Positions 38,201 through 48,183 of a stretch of DNA of 64,000 nt are shown here, in pieces. A model generated the notes under the pieces. It was not told where the DNA came from. It ran no database searches and was given only the letters and a program-made list of their open reading frames with translations. This stretch comes from Alkanindiges hydrocarboniclasticus (GTDB taxonomy: Bacteria > Pseudomonadota > Gammaproteobacteria > Pseudomonadales > Moraxellaceae). Location of the stretch: assembly GCF_001982605.1 (NCBI RefSeq), contig NZ_MLCN01000016.1, forward strand, positions 26,604 to 90,603. The letters are read 5' to 3'. Positions within the stretch are counted from its first letter, which is position 1. Each line of letters starts with the position of its first letter. The position numbers were made by a program, and so were the translations under genes.

Positions 38201-39763
38201 TTATTCAGTGCCCATAGCTTTTGCTGAATCGTCTTTTGCCGAATCATCTTCTGCTGAATGTTGTTCTGTAGAATCGTCTTCGCCAAAGCTTTTGAGCATG
38301 GCATCTGTATCCAGTGATTTTTTGCTAAAAATACTGATCAGACTGCCAAACAGGGTGTCCTGCATGTTGGTTTTAGCATCAATCCAGTTGTTGGCATTAG
38401 GTTTAAAGGCCACTTCTGCCTGCCCGTAATTGGCAAAATTGATTTGATGGCTCAGTTGCATGTTTAACTGGCCTGAGCTGCTGGGCTTAAACACCAGATT
38501 ATATAGCGCGCCAGATTCAATGACCCGTCCCTTGCCATCCAGCAAAATGACCTGCTTTAATGTTGAGGCCGGGTCTATTTTTTCTTCAACCATTTGCAAA
38601 ATATGCTGGTAGGTCTCCGGATTTTGCGCCATGAGCTGGCGGGCTGCATCTACACTGATCAGTTGTACCGGTTGCTGGGTATCAGGCTGATCAGCCTTTG
38701 TTGCTTTACTTTTTACCATCTGCTTGAGGCTATTCTGGTTAAGCGATAAAAATGTGGCCACATCTGCAATACGATGGGCAACTGGCTGGCTAAACGCTAC
38801 CTTGCGTACAGCACCCTGCTTGCGCTCCTGTGCAGTTAAGGCCATTTCTGTAAACTGCTGGGCTTTTGGCAACTGATAGGTGGCCTGCGTGGTTTGCTTG
38901 AGCACTTCAAACAATTGCTTAAAGTCTACCTTGTCCTTATAAGACGACAAATCAAAACGGCTGTATTTGCCATCATGTTGTACTTGTACCAGCCACGGTG
39001 ACAGCGCTGACAGGTCAGCATATAAATGCGCCTGACGCAAATCCAGCACCAGTGGAACACGCACATAACCCGCCATGTTGCTGGCCTCGTAACGTATTTC
39101 CGGACTAAAGGCAATCCGGCCATGTCGTAAATCCATGGTGCCCTGATAATTCATGCGGTAGCGCTTGGCATAGGTATACATCAGGTCTTCAATCAGCTTG
39201 TCTTTTTTCAGGTTGCGAAGCTGACTGGTTGCAGTCTCAGGCTCATCTTCTTCCGCCAGTGTTGGTGTATCTTCCTGTTCTATCGCCATAGCATCCCGGG
39301 CAGCGACCGCAGCCGCATCGGTTTCATCTTCCAGCAGTTCATTCACTTCCTGCTCGGCCTGCTTGCGGATTTGCTCCTGCCGGGCAGGCGTCAAGGAAAT
39401 ATTATCGGATGCGTTATCATCGTCTGCGCTTTCAGACTGGGCATCTGCCGTTAGCTCATCAATATAGCGTTGAATAAGCTGCTGCTTTTCCTTGGCCTTT
39501 TTTTGTTTTTCCAGTTCAGCCCCCGCCTGCAATATTTTGGGGTCACGGTTAAAACCAAGCTGGTTAATTTTAAACTGGCCACTAAACTGGTAACTGGGCG
39601 TGCTATACAACTGCTGGTAACCAGCAACCACGGCCTGTTGTGGTGGTTGGCCAGTCTTGCTGGGCATACTGCTACAGCCTGTAAACAAAGTTGCCCCGCC
39701 AGCCATGATACTGGCCGTAATAAGGCCTGTACTGTTAAATCCCCGGATTGTTTTGTTGTTCAT
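38201..39763 (-). CDS. Large lipoprotein of unknown function with acidic linker (520 aa)
   Basis: Not recognised. Lipobox LFTGC after a signal peptide marks an exported lipoprotein. YQFSGQFKINQLGFNRDP opens the mature domain. Residues about 85-190 are a charged, disordered-looking segment rich in Asp, Glu, Gln and Ala. The C-terminal half (from RMNYQGTMDLRHGRIAF on) appears beta-rich, with repeated references to filled strands as in lipid-binding periplasmic folds; that is only an impression. The last 20 residues come from a 15-nt repeat. ATG 39763 has GGAG at good spacing; ATG 39796 is weaker. It is convergent with aroE. Confidence 0.75.
   Translation of the reverse strand: MNNKTIRGFNSTGLITASIMAGGATLFTGCSSMPSKTGQPPQQAVVAGYQQLYSTPSYQFSGQFKINQLGFNRDPKILQAGAELEKQKKAKEKQQLIQRYIDELTADAQSESADDDNASDNISLTPARQEQIRKQAEQEVNELLEDETDAAAVAARDAMAIEQEDTPTLAEEDEPETATSQLRNLKKDKLIEDLMYTYAKRYRMNYQGTMDLRHGRIAFSPEIRYEASNMAGYVRVPLVLDLRQAHLYADLSALSPWLVQVQHDGKYSRFDLSSYKDKVDFKQLFEVLKQTTQATYQLPKAQQFTEMALTAQERKQGAVRKVAFSQPVAHRIADVATFLSLNQNSLKQMVKSKATKADQPDTQQPVQLISVDAARQLMAQNPETYQHILQMVEEKIDPASTLKQVILLDGKGRVIESGALYNLVFKPSSSGQLNMQLSHQINFANYGQAEVAFKPNANNWIDAKTNMQDTLFGSLISIFSKKSLDTDAMLKSFGEDDSTEQHSAEDDSAKDDSAKAMGTE
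38223..38282 (-). repeat. Four 15-nt imperfect tandem units in the lipoprotein C-terminus
   Basis: Units at 38223, 38238, 38253 and 38268, each roughly GCTGAATCGTCTTTT on the plus strand, encode acidic pentapeptides of the type DDSAK/SAEDD on the minus strand. The frame is kept. Confidence 0.85.
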
Positions 39764-40017
39764 GCCATGCTCCAGTGTATGATGTTGGGTTTTCATTGCT
39801 TTAAGATTGAAATTTAAAAGTCATTAAAATTTGCACTGGCGAACTATAGCCGACAAATCCCGGTTGATAAGCAAAAAATCCGGGGCTGGCTTAAATAAAC
39901 CTGATTTGCCCTAATGACAGTAAGTTGCAGGTTAAGTATCAATGCTTTTTCTTAATGCAACCTACATAATCAATCATCTTAAATCCGTCTATTGATCATT
40001 TTTGTCAGGATTGTCCC

Positions 40018-41838
40018 ATGCCTACTTATAAAGCTCCCCTGCGTGATGTCCGTTTCTTAATGAATGACGTGCTGGATTATCCAGCCCACTTTAAGACTCT
40101 TTCCAATGGTGAACTGGCCGATGCCGACACCATTGACATGATTCTGGAAGGTGCTGCTGATCTGTGTGAAAATGTGCTGGCACCCCTGTACCAGTCTGGC
40201 GATGACGAAGGCTGTCATTTTGACAATGGTACGGTAACCACGCCTAAAGGCTATAAAGAAGCTTACGAACAGTACGTTCAGGGCGGCTGGCAAGGTCTGT
40301 CCTACCCAGAAGAATTTGGTGGTCAGGGCCTGCCAATGTCCTTAAACCTCATCAAATCTGAAATGATGGGGACTGCCAACTGGTCATTTACCATGTATCC
40401 CGGCTTAAGCGCTGGCTGCATGAACACCATTTTGCAGTTTGGTACTGACGAGCAGAAAAACACCTACATGCCAAACCTGACACTGGGCACCTGGAGCGGC
40501 ACCATGTGCCTGACCGAGCCACAGTGTGGTACGGATCTGGGTCAGGTTAAAACCCGCGCTGAGCCTCAGGCTGATGGCACCTACAAACTGTTTGGCACCA
40601 AGATATTTATTTCTGCCGGTGAACATGACCTGACAGAAAACATTATTCATATCGTACTGGCACGCCTGCCGGATGCACCAAAAGGCACCAAGGGTATTTC
40701 CCTGTTCATCGTGCCAAAATTCTTTGTCAATGAAGATGGTTCGGTCGGCGAGCGTAACCCGGTATTCTGTGGTTCCATTGAACACAAAATGGGGATCAAG
40801 GCGTCTGCCACTGCCGTACTGAACTTTGACGGTGCCACTGGTTACCTGATTGGCAAAATGCACGAAGGCCTGCATGCCATGTTTACCTTCATGAACACCG
40901 CGCGGATTGGTACTGCGGTAGAAGGCGTTGCCCATGCCGAACTGTCCTTCCAGGGTGCCCTGCCGTATGCCAAGGAACGCATGTCCATGCGTGCCCTGTC
41001 TGGCAAGAAAGACCCGGAAAAAGTGGCTGATGCCATTATTCACCATGCCGACGTGCGCCGCATGCTGCTGACCCAGAAAGCTGTGGCTGAAGGCGGCCGT
41101 GCCATGATTTATCATGCCGCACAGTTGGCTGACAAAATGACTGATAACCTGCTTAAAGGCGATCAGGCTGGCCATGACTACTGGGACGACAAACTGGGCT
41201 TTTTCACCCCGATTTTAAAGGGTTTCCTGACTGAGCTTGGCCTTGAAGCATCCAATCTGGGCATGCAGGTCTTTGGTGGACATGGTTACATCAAGGAATG
41301 GGGCATGGAACAGATCGTGCGTGATGCGCGTATCTCTACCCTGTATGAAGGCACCACAGGCGTTCAGGCGCTTGACCTGTTAGGCCGCAAAGTGCTGCTG
41401 TCTTCCAAAGGCAAGGTAGTACGTGATTACACCGCAGAAATTCTGAAATTCTGTAGCCGTCATGCCCGCAACAAGCAAATGCGCCGTTTTGTCTGGGATC
41501 TGACCAAAATCTGCGCCCAGTGGAACACCCTGACCATTCGCCTGATGCTGACTGCACGTAAAGACCGTGACATCGTATCGTCTGCATCTGTGGATTACCT
41601 GATGTATTCCGGCTATGCCATGATGGCTTACTTCTGGGCACAAATGGCTGCGGTAGCGCTGGAAAAAATTGAAAACGGCGGTACTGAAGTTCCTGAGTTC
41701 TATCAGGCCAAGGTACAGGTTGCCGAGTTCTACTTTGATCGCCTGCTGCCACGTACAGCCGGTCATGCAGATGCGCTGGTGTCCCCATCACGCTCCCTGA
41801 CCCAGCTGGCACCAGAACACTTTAGCTTTGACTACTAA
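40018..41838 (+). CDS. Acyl-CoA dehydrogenase with C-terminal extension
   Basis: A 606-residue FAD enzyme that introduces the 2,3-double bond in acyl-CoA, the first step of beta-oxidation. MCLTEPQCGTDLGQVKTRA is the FAD/substrate motif, and FGTKIFISAGEHD follows in the beta domain. E444 in LYEGTTGVQALDL is the likely catalytic base, and VFGGHGYIKEWGMEQ the C-terminal signature. Beyond about residue 460 is an extra helical domain, as in the 590-600-residue acyl-CoA dehydrogenases related to DmdC/Pseudomonas FadE homologs. It would feed FadBA at 10.8 kb. AGGA precedes ATG; a perfect terminator follows. Confidence 0.93.
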   Translation: MPTYKAPLRDVRFLMNDVLDYPAHFKTLSNGELADADTIDMILEGAADLCENVLAPLYQSGDDEGCHFDNGTVTTPKGYKEAYEQYVQGGWQGLSYPEEFGGQGLPMSLNLIKSEMMGTANWSFTMYPGLSAGCMNTILQFGTDEQKNTYMPNLTLGTWSGTMCLTEPQCGTDLGQVKTRAEPQADGTYKLFGTKIFISAGEHDLTENIIHIVLARLPDAPKGTKGISLFIVPKFFVNEDGSVGERNPVFCGSIEHKMGIKASATAVLNFDGATGYLIGKMHEGLHAMFTFMNTARIGTAVEGVAHAELSFQGALPYAKERMSMRALSGKKDPEKVADAIIHHADVRRMLLTQKAVAEGGRAMIYHAAQLADKMTDNLLKGDQAGHDYWDDKLGFFTPILKGFLTELGLEASNLGMQVFGGHGYIKEWGMEQIVRDARISTLYEGTTGVQALDLLGRKVLLSSKGKVVRDYTAEILKFCSRHARNKQMRRFVWDLTKICAQWNTLTIRLMLTARKDRDIVSSASVDYLMYSGYAMMAYFWAQMAAVALEKIENGGTEVPEFYQAKVQVAEFYFDRLLPRTAGHADALVSPSRSLTQLAPEHFSFDY

Positions 41839-41873
41839 GCTGTGGTTTTAGCTAGGCAATAGCTATATCCTGC

Positions 41874-41902
41874 AAAAAAGGGCGCTTTAGGCGCCCTTTT
41901 TT
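41874..41902. terminator. Strong bidirectional terminator
   Basis: Perfect 12-bp stem AAAAAAGGGCGC / GCGCCCTTTTTT with a five-base loop between convergent genes. Confidence 0.95.
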
Positions 41903-41954
41903 AATGGGTTAAAACCCTCACAAGTTAACAACTGATGAATAAACTGGCTATGTA

Positions 41955-42635
41955 TTAGCTGTTGGCAGCGACCAGTGAATACTGGCCCAGCGCATCGGCT
42001 GGCTCAACCATGGCACTGGCCCGGGGCTGAAATTGCAGGCGGTTGTTCCCAATTTTCCGGAAGCTCCAGATTTCATGGTTAGGCAAAATCAGCATGATAT
42101 TCTGGCCATTGGCAGATACCGTCCAGTTGGCAGTTTCCTTGTCCAGCATGGCATTAACCTTGCCCTGTGCCACCAGTGTACGAATGGCTGAACCATCAGG
42201 TAACAGGGTGAGGGTTATGTCCAGCTTGTCATTAGCACACGCCACTGATTGCACCGTACAGGGAATCTGTCCGGTATAGCGCCCGGCAAACTGCTTCACC
42301 AGAGACTCGGAAGGTAACGGCGTCACATTCTCAGTTTCGCTAAAAGCCGCCTGCATAACATCCTGATTATTGATATAACGCGCTGCCGAAGCGGCTTCAG
42401 TGACTGATAACGCAGCAGCCTGCGCACTGTGCATATTGGCCTGCGCAGACATATTGTCCTCAGCAGGCGCTTTATTGTGCGCGCTATGCTGCGAACGCAA
42501 GTCCATACTGTTATTGCAGCCAGACAGTAATAGGATTGCCAGCAGCATGCTGCCAGACACAAGCTGGGCTGGGCTGCGTACTGACCGGCTGGTTAGCCTT
42601 ATTGCCTTGCGTGTCATCAGGGCACTGTTAATCAT
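41955..42635 (-). CDS. NlpE-like lipoprotein
   Basis: A 226-residue lipoprotein. The lipobox LLSGC follows an unusually long, basic N-region (about 30 residues, with Met codons at 42635 and 42617), so the true start may be downstream. After an Ala/Ser/Met/His-rich linker, FAGRYTGQIPCTVQSVACAND resembles the N-terminal NlpE domain (YxGxLPCxxC type), though the two cysteines are spaced further apart than in E. coli NlpE. The following strands LDITLTLLPDGS and WSFRKIGNNRLQF fit the small beta-barrel. NlpE senses surface contact and copper upstream of Cpx in enterics; that role here is inference. Met and His in the linker could bind metal. Confidence 0.62.
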   Translation of the reverse strand: MINSALMTRKAIRLTSRSVRSPAQLVSGSMLLAILLLSGCNNSMDLRSQHSAHNKAPAEDNMSAQANMHSAQAAALSVTEAASAARYINNQDVMQAAFSETENVTPLPSESLVKQFAGRYTGQIPCTVQSVACANDKLDITLTLLPDGSAIRTLVAQGKVNAMLDKETANWTVSANGQNIMLILPNHEIWSFRKIGNNRLQFQPRASAMVEPADALGQYSLVAANS

Positions 42636-43022
42636 GTATCTCTATGACCTCGATCAATTGATAATGAGGGCACGACCTTATCTATTATTGGTATTGGAAA
42701 GGGTCTGTAGCTCATCTGCTAGGATGAGCCATCTTATAATTTGTAACGCTTCAAATTGAGCAGTGTTTAGTGTTCTCTTGTGTTTTTTCTTTGCAGGAGT
42801 TATCCAAAAACTTAGTTTAGAAACACCTACTTACGCTATTAACATTTCCTGCGCTTTTTCCTCACACTGTGTACAAAGCCGACACATTTTCTTGCTTTAA
42901 AACAATCAAAATATCCCTATATATTAGATACTGGACGGTAACTCATTTATACTGCTTACGGTTTAAATGGCTTACGCCAATTTATATTAACGACATTCGC
43001 ACTGCGAAGGAGCATTGATACA
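42636..43022. promoter_or_regulatory. Divergent intergenic region upstream of pspC-like gene
   Basis: 387 AT-rich bases without a credible gene. A small inverted repeat GCTCATC/GATGAGC (42710-42716 and 42723-42729) is present. GAAGGAG just before 43023 is the ribosome-binding site of the PspC protein. Promoters for both flanking genes should be here. Confidence 0.5.
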
Positions 43023-43262
43023 ATGAACAAGATTGGCCTTTACCGCTCACGCCGACGCAATATGCTTGCCGGAGTTCTGGGGGGTATTGCTGAACGTTAT
43101 GGCTGGAATGCAAACTTGCTACGCCTGATTTTTGTCATTGTTTCAATTTTCAGTGCAGCATTCCCCGGCCTTATCGTCTATCTGGTGTTATGGTTGCTGA
43201 TGCCGAAGGAACCGCGTCAAATTACCCCTGCACAACCGCAAGACTTTAGAACCATTAATTAG
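43023..43262 (+). CDS. PspC-domain membrane protein
   Basis: A 79-residue protein made almost entirely of a PspC domain. GLYRSRRRNMLAGVLGGIAE is the amphipathic start, followed by one long hydrophobic helix (LLRLIFVIVSIFSAAFPGLI to WLLMPKE). In E. coli PspC works with PspB to sense membrane stress and release PspA; here no pspA, pspB or pspF is adjacent, so it may act alone or serve another stress circuit. Strong AAGGAG before ATG; terminator after. Confidence 0.9.
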   Translation: MNKIGLYRSRRRNMLAGVLGGIAERYGWNANLLRLIFVIVSIFSAAFPGLIVYLVLWLLMPKEPRQITPAQPQDFRTIN

Positions 43263-43325
43263 TTCAAGATTAACCGGATCAGGACTAAGCAGTTCAAATC
43301 CGGCCAAGCGAATGTGGGTTATCCT

Positions 43326-43358
43326 AAAAAGCCTCTGATGTATCAGGGGCTTTTTTTA
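43326..43358. terminator. Bidirectional terminator (PspC / lipoprotein)
   Basis: Stem AAAAAGCCTCTGAT / ATCAGGGGCTTTTT with a two-base loop and one wobble pair. Confidence 0.88.
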
Positions 43359-43381
43359 TAGCGATAAATATACAGGTGCAT

Positions 43382-43801
43382 TTAACTTAGATGACAGTTG
43401 ATGCTGTTGATATCCAGCTTGATGCGGGGCGAATCTTGTGAATAGCGTGCCAGAATTTGCATATCCTGCTGGCGCTGGAAATTTAATGCCGTTAATGCGT
43501 TAATCTGATCCAGCGTAATTCCTGTAGTCATGGCGCAGTGATTGGCCACCTGATTTTCCTTGGTTATTTCAAACCACTGTGTATTGTTGGAAAAATCAAG
43601 CTGCTTAATACGCTGCTGTGCCCGATTCACCTGAAGTAAGGCCTGTTTCTGCTGAGCAGAGCCTGCGTTCTGGCTGATCCAGTTTAGGGGCGTTGAGGGG
43701 TTTTGTTCTGTAAAGTTTAGCGTTCTGGTGCTCAGGTGCTGACATCCGGCTATCAATAGTCCCGTGGTGATAATTACAATTGTGCTTTTAAGTATTTTCA
43801 T
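43382..43801 (-). CDS. Small lipoprotein of unknown function (139 aa)
   Basis: Unrecognised. From ATG 43801, MKILKSTIVIITTGLLIAGC is a textbook lipoprotein signal with lipobox LIAGC; starting earlier at 43858 would bury the signal behind 19 residues. The mature part is Gln/Asn-rich and mostly helical, with two further cysteines (NHCAM and INCHL) that may pair. No domain recognised. It lies divergent from glyQ. Confidence 0.72.
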   Translation of the reverse strand: MKILKSTIVIITTGLLIAGCQHLSTRTLNFTEQNPSTPLNWISQNAGSAQQKQALLQVNRAQQRIKQLDFSNNTQWFEITKENQVANHCAMTTGITLDQINALTALNFQRQQDMQILARYSQDSPRIKLDINSINCHLS

Positions 43802-44015
43802 ATTTTGGATGGCTGGTCTATGGTTGAGCCAGTTTATGCCAGCACTAAGCCATCGCATATAGTGCGTTTGTAGATAGCAACTGTATACTTTTTACCTGAA
43901 ATATCAGTCTATCCTGATTTTAAGTTTTTAATTTAAGCCAGACTTTCCCTTTGTCTAAACCCGGCAAATTCCCTATACTAATCGCCTTTTCTAACTTCAA
44001 AAACATGGATGCCAC

Positions 44016-45023
44016 ATGAGTCGCGCCATATCGCACATCGACACTTTTCAGGGCTTGATCTTAGCCCTACAAAACTACTGGGCTGAACAGGGTTGCGTGG
44101 TCTTGCAGCCTTACGATATGGAAATGGGCGCAGGCACCTTTCATACCGCGACCTTTTTGCGCGCACTTGGGCCGGAAACCTGGAACGCCGCCTATGTGCA
44201 GCCATCGCGCCGTCCCAAGGATGGCCGTTATGGTGAAAACCCCAACCGCTTGCAGCATTATTACCAGTTTCAGGTGGTGCTCAAGCCAAACCCGGCCAAT
44301 ATCCAGCAGTTGTATCTGGACTCCTTAAAAGCCATTGGCATTGATACCCTCACCCACGACATCCGTTTTGTGGAAGACAACTGGGAATCACCAACGCTTG
44401 GCGCGTGGGGTCTGGGCTGGGAAGTGTGGCTGAATGGCATGGAAGTCACCCAGTTTACCTACTTCCAGCAAGTGGGCGGCGTGGAATGTTATCCGGTCAC
44501 GGGTGAAATTACTTACGGCTTAGAACGGCTGGCCATGTATCTGCAAGGCGTAGATTCGGTGTACGATCTGGTGTGGACCAAAGGTCAGTTTGGTACCGTG
44601 ACCTATGGCGATGTGTTTCACCAAAATGAAGTGGAGCAATCGACCTATAACTTTGAACACGCCAATGTGCCGAAGCTGTTTGAGCTGTTTGATTTTTATG
44701 AAGAAGAATCCAACAAGCTGATGGCTGCCGAGCTGCCGCTACCTGCCTATGAAATGGTGGTCAAAGCCTCGCATACCTTTAACCTGCTGGATGCGCGTGG
44801 GGCCATTTCGGTGACTGAACGCCAGCGTTATATCCTGCGCGTGCGCGGCCTTGCGCGTGCTATTGCACAAAGCTATGTCAAAGCACGGGCCAAGCTGGGC
44901 TTCCCGATGGCCGCACCGCATTTGCGCGATGAAGTACTGGCACAAATGAAAGCAACGGATGACGCCGAAGCGCTACAGCAAAAAGGCGATCAATCTGCGC
45001 AACAAAAGCAAGGAGCCAAATAA
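44016..45023 (+). CDS. glyQ: Glycyl-tRNA synthetase alpha subunit
   Basis: GlyQ is the catalytic class II subunit of the alpha2beta2 bacterial glycyl-tRNA synthetase. The 335-residue chain contains [20 protein letters not shown] (class II motif 1 region), [19 protein letters not shown] (motif 2 with the ATP-binding Arg), and [20 protein letters not shown] (motif 3). Length is slightly above E. coli GlyQ (303) owing to a Gln/Lys-rich tail ([15 protein letters not shown]). The stop overlaps the glyS ATG by one base (TAATG), so expression is coupled. Confidence 0.97.
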   Translation: MSRAISHIDTFQGLILALQNYWAEQGCVVLQPYDMEMGAGTFHTATFLRALGPETWNAAYVQPSRRPKDGRYGENPNRLQHYYQFQVVLKPNPANIQQLYLDSLKAIGIDTLTHDIRFVEDNWESPTLGAWGLGWEVWLNGMEVTQFTYFQQVGGVECYPVTGEITYGLERLAMYLQGVDSVYDLVWTKGQFGTVTYGDVFHQNEVEQSTYNFEHANVPKLFELFDFYEEESNKLMAAELPLPAYEMVVKASHTFNLLDARGAISVTERQRYILRVRGLARAIAQSYVKARAKLGFPMAAPHLRDEVLAQMKATDDAEALQQKGDQSAQQKQGAK

Positions 45024-47089
45024 TGTCTAAACATACGGTCTTATTTGAGCTGGGCTGCGAAGAACTGCCACCCAAAAGCCTAAAAACGCTGCGTGATGCG
45101 CTAAAAGCCGAAGTTGAAAAAGGTTTAACCAGTGCTGGCTTAAATTTTAGCGGCATTGATGCCTATGCTGCGCCACGCCGTTTGGCCTTAAAAATTACTG
45201 ATCTTGATGCGGCCCAGCCAGATAGCCAAAAGCGTTTTGATGGCCCGGCGGTACAGGCTGCTTATGACAGCGAGGGCAAACCCACCAAAGCCTTAGAGGG
45301 CTTCTTGCGCGGTCAGGGCATTAGTGCCGATCAGGTGTCGCGCTTTAACGCGGGCAAAATGGAAAAAGTCTGTTTTTACAAGGACATTAAAGGCCAAAGC
45401 CTTGATGCCCTATTGCCAAATATTTTGCAAACCGCACTGGATAATTTGCCGATTGCCAAGCGCATGCGTTCTGCGGCCAGCCGGACTGAATTTGTGCGTC
45501 CGGTACAGTGGGTGGTGTTGCTAAAAGATGATCAAATCATTGACGCCACATTGCAGGACTTTAAAGCAGGCAACCAGACCTTTGGTCACCGCTTCCATGC
45601 ACCGCAAGCCATTACCTTAAAACATGCCAATGATTATCTGGAATGCCTGCGGGCGGCGTATGTGGTTGCCGATTTTGACGAGCGTCAGGCCACCATTTCT
45701 GCACAGGTGAAAACACTGGCGGATGAGGTGAATGCACAACCCATTGTCCCGCCTGCCCTGCTGGATGAAGTGACTGCACTGGTGGAATGGCCGGTTGCCT
45801 TGCGCGCTAGTTTTGAGCAGCGCTTTTTGGCCGTGCCGCAAGAAGCCCTGATTTCCACCATGCAGGACAACCAGAAATATTTTTGTCTGGTCGATGCGGC
45901 TGGCAAATTGCAGCCTTACTTTATTACCGTGTCCAACATTGATTCCAAAGACCCTAGCCAGATTATTGAAGGCAATGAAAAAGTGGTACGTCCACGTTTG
46001 TCGGATGCCGAGTTTTTCTTTTTGCAAGACCAAAAGCAACCACTGGCCAGCCGTCAGCAAAAACTGGCCAACATGGTATTTCAGGCGCAACTGGGCACGC
46101 TATGGGACAAATCCGAGCGTATTGCCAAGTTAGCCAGTGAAATTGCCAAGCTGACTGATGGTGATGAAGCAGCTGCCAAGCAAGCAGGCTTATTAGCCAA
46201 ATGTGATTTGACCTCTGAACTGGTGGGTGAATTTCCGGAGCTGCAAGGCATTGCCGGAACCTATTATGCCCGCCTTGAAGGCCAGTCGGATGAAGTGGCC
46301 AATGCCATAGCCGAGCAATACCTGCCACGCTTTGCCGGTGACAAGTTGCCGCAAACCCGCACGGGTGTGGCACTGGCACTGGCGGATCGTCTGGATACGC
46401 TAGTGGGTATTTTTGGGATTGGCCAAGCACCAACCGGTAACAAAGATCCGTTTAGCTTACGCCGTGCTGCCATTGGTATTTTGCGTCTGCTGATTGAAAA
46501 CAAGCTGTCAATTTCCTTAAGTCAATTGATTGAATTGGCGGCACAGGGCTATGGGGATAAGTTAAAAGATATCCACAAGGCACAGGCCGATGCACTGCAA
46601 TTTGTGGAAGGCCGCTACCGTGCCATGTATGAAGATCAGGGCGTGAGCGTTGACGTCATTCAGGCAGTGCAAGTGCTGAATCCGGCGTCACCATTGGATT
46701 TTGATTATCGCATTAAAGCGGTTAGCCACTTTAAAACCCTGCCCGAAGCTCAAGCTTTGGCCGCTGCCAACAAGCGTGTGGCGAATATTCTGGCGAAGGA
46801 AGGCAATGTGAGCGGCGATGTGGATGCCAGCTTACTGGCTGAACAGGCTGAAAAAGACCTGTATCAGGCACTGCAAGCCATTTCTCCAGTGGTCACACCA
46901 TTGTTGCAATCGCATGATTACACCCCTGCCCTGACTGAACTGGCCGCCTTGCGCGCACCGATTGATGCTTTTTTTGATAACGTGATGGTGATGGCTGATG
47001 ATGCTGCCATTAAGCAAAATCGCTTGCGCTTACTGGCCGAGTTACGTGCGCTATTTATTAGTGTGGCGGATGTGAGTGTGTTGCAGTAA
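45023..47089 (+). CDS. glyS: Glycyl-tRNA synthetase beta subunit
   Basis: GlyS binds tRNA-Gly and is required with GlyQ for charging. The 688-residue chain starts [15 protein letters not shown], a universal GlyS opening. It contains [10 protein letters not shown], the HRFHAP motif, the [17 protein letters not shown] region and [16 protein letters not shown], and ends in an anticodon-binding-like helical domain. Length equals E. coli GlyS (689). Starts on the last base of the glyQ stop codon; a terminator follows. Confidence 0.97.
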   Translation: MSKHTVLFELGCEELPPKSLKTLRDALKAEVEKGLTSAGLNFSGIDAYAAPRRLALKITDLDAAQPDSQKRFDGPAVQAAYDSEGKPTKALEGFLRGQGISADQVSRFNAGKMEKVCFYKDIKGQSLDALLPNILQTALDNLPIAKRMRSAASRTEFVRPVQWVVLLKDDQIIDATLQDFKAGNQTFGHRFHAPQAITLKHANDYLECLRAAYVVADFDERQATISAQVKTLADEVNAQPIVPPALLDEVTALVEWPVALRASFEQRFLAVPQEALISTMQDNQKYFCLVDAAGKLQPYFITVSNIDSKDPSQIIEGNEKVVRPRLSDAEFFFLQDQKQPLASRQQKLANMVFQAQLGTLWDKSERIAKLASEIAKLTDGDEAAAKQAGLLAKCDLTSELVGEFPELQGIAGTYYARLEGQSDEVANAIAEQYLPRFAGDKLPQTRTGVALALADRLDTLVGIFGIGQAPTGNKDPFSLRRAAIGILRLLIENKLSISLSQLIELAAQGYGDKLKDIHKAQADALQFVEGRYRAMYEDQGVSVDVIQAVQVLNPASPLDFDYRIKAVSHFKTLPEAQALAAANKRVANILAKEGNVSGDVDASLLAEQAEKDLYQALQAISPVVTPLLQSHDYTPALTELAALRAPIDAFFDNVMVMADDAAIKQNRLRLLAELRALFISVADVSVLQ

Positions 47090-47115
47090 ATTATCAATTT
47101 AATTTTTTATAAAAT

Positions 47116-47140
47116 AAGCGGGCACGATGTCCGCTTTTTT
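47116..47140 (+). terminator. Rho-independent terminator of glyQS
   Basis: Stem AAGCGGGCA / TGTCCGCTT (one wobble) with a three-base loop and T-tract. Confidence 0.88.
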
Positions 47141-47252
47141 ATTGAAAGCTGTTTGAACAGAATATATAACAAATAGACTTAACCAGACAAATTCACAATC
47201 TGGTATACCTTATGAAAATCATCAAATATCAATAATTTTTAGGCGAACACCA

Positions 47253-48137
47253 ATGCATATCCTCATTACGGGCGGTAGCGGATTTCTCGGCACTGCCCTG
47301 ATCCAGCGTCTGCTGCAAGAGCAGCACAGCATTACCGTCACCAGCCGTCATCCTGAGCAATTTCCCCTATCGCATCCATTGCTTACTGTCACTACGCTTA
47401 AAAAGCTGGAAAGCATTGGCTATGCTGATATTGTCATTAATCTGGCTGGTGCGGGTATTGCAGACAAACGCTGGACGGAACAACGCAAAACCGATTTATT
47501 GCAAAGTCGGCTGCAAACCACGCAGGCATTAATTAACTGGTTTAAGCAACTGGCCGTTAAGCCGCAGCAGTTTTTATCCGGTTCAGCCATTGGCTGGTAT
47601 GGCCCGCATGATCACAACATTATTAATGAAAGCAGTACGGCACAAGCTGGCTTTACCCATGAGCTATGCCAGCAATGGGAACACTGCGCGTTACAGGCAC
47701 AGGATCTGGGCATTTCTACTAGCCTGCTGCGCACTGGCGTGGTGCTGGATCAGTCCGGCGGCATGATTCAACGCCTAAAGCCTATTTACCAGTTGGGTCT
47801 TGGTGGCAAAATTGGCTCGGGGCAACAATGGATGAGCTGGATCACGCGTGAGGACTGGATCAATGCCGTACTATTTTTAATACAGCATCCTCTGTCTGGC
47901 CCAGTTAATCTGGTGGCACCGACGCCGGTCACTCAAGCCCAGTTTGCCAAGGATTTTGCACAGGCGCTGCACCGACCTGCATGGCTACCCATGCCAACCT
48001 TTATGGCAAAACTGGTGTTTGGCGAAATGTCGCATTTGTTTCTGGATAGCCAGCGAATTATACCGGAACGCTTAAATCAGGCCGGCTTTAAATTCCAGCA
48101 GCCGGACTTGCCTCAGGCACTAAACCGAATACTGTAA
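47253..48137 (+). CDS. TIGR01777-family epimerase (YfcH-like)
   Basis: A 294-residue extended SDR protein. The N-terminal ILITGGSGFLG binds the nucleotide, and VINLAGAGIADKRWTEQRKT is the family signature. FLSGSAIGWYG holds the substrate-site residues, and a C-terminal DUF1731-like tail PMPTFMAKLVFGEMSHLFLD to IPERLNQAGFKFQQPDL completes it. Members are annotated as sugar-nucleotide epimerases, but the real reaction is unknown. In E. coli YfcH has no defined phenotype. Single gene after glyQS. Confidence 0.9.
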   Translation: MHILITGGSGFLGTALIQRLLQEQHSITVTSRHPEQFPLSHPLLTVTTLKKLESIGYADIVINLAGAGIADKRWTEQRKTDLLQSRLQTTQALINWFKQLAVKPQQFLSGSAIGWYGPHDHNIINESSTAQAGFTHELCQQWEHCALQAQDLGISTSLLRTGVVLDQSGGMIQRLKPIYQLGLGGKIGSGQQWMSWITREDWINAVLFLIQHPLSGPVNLVAPTPVTQAQFAKDFAQALHRPAWLPMPTFMAKLVFGEMSHLFLDSQRIIPERLNQAGFKFQQPDLPQALNRIL

Positions 48138-48183
48138 TAGTCTATTATCTTATTTAAAAACACATTGTCAGATAGGCATAACT

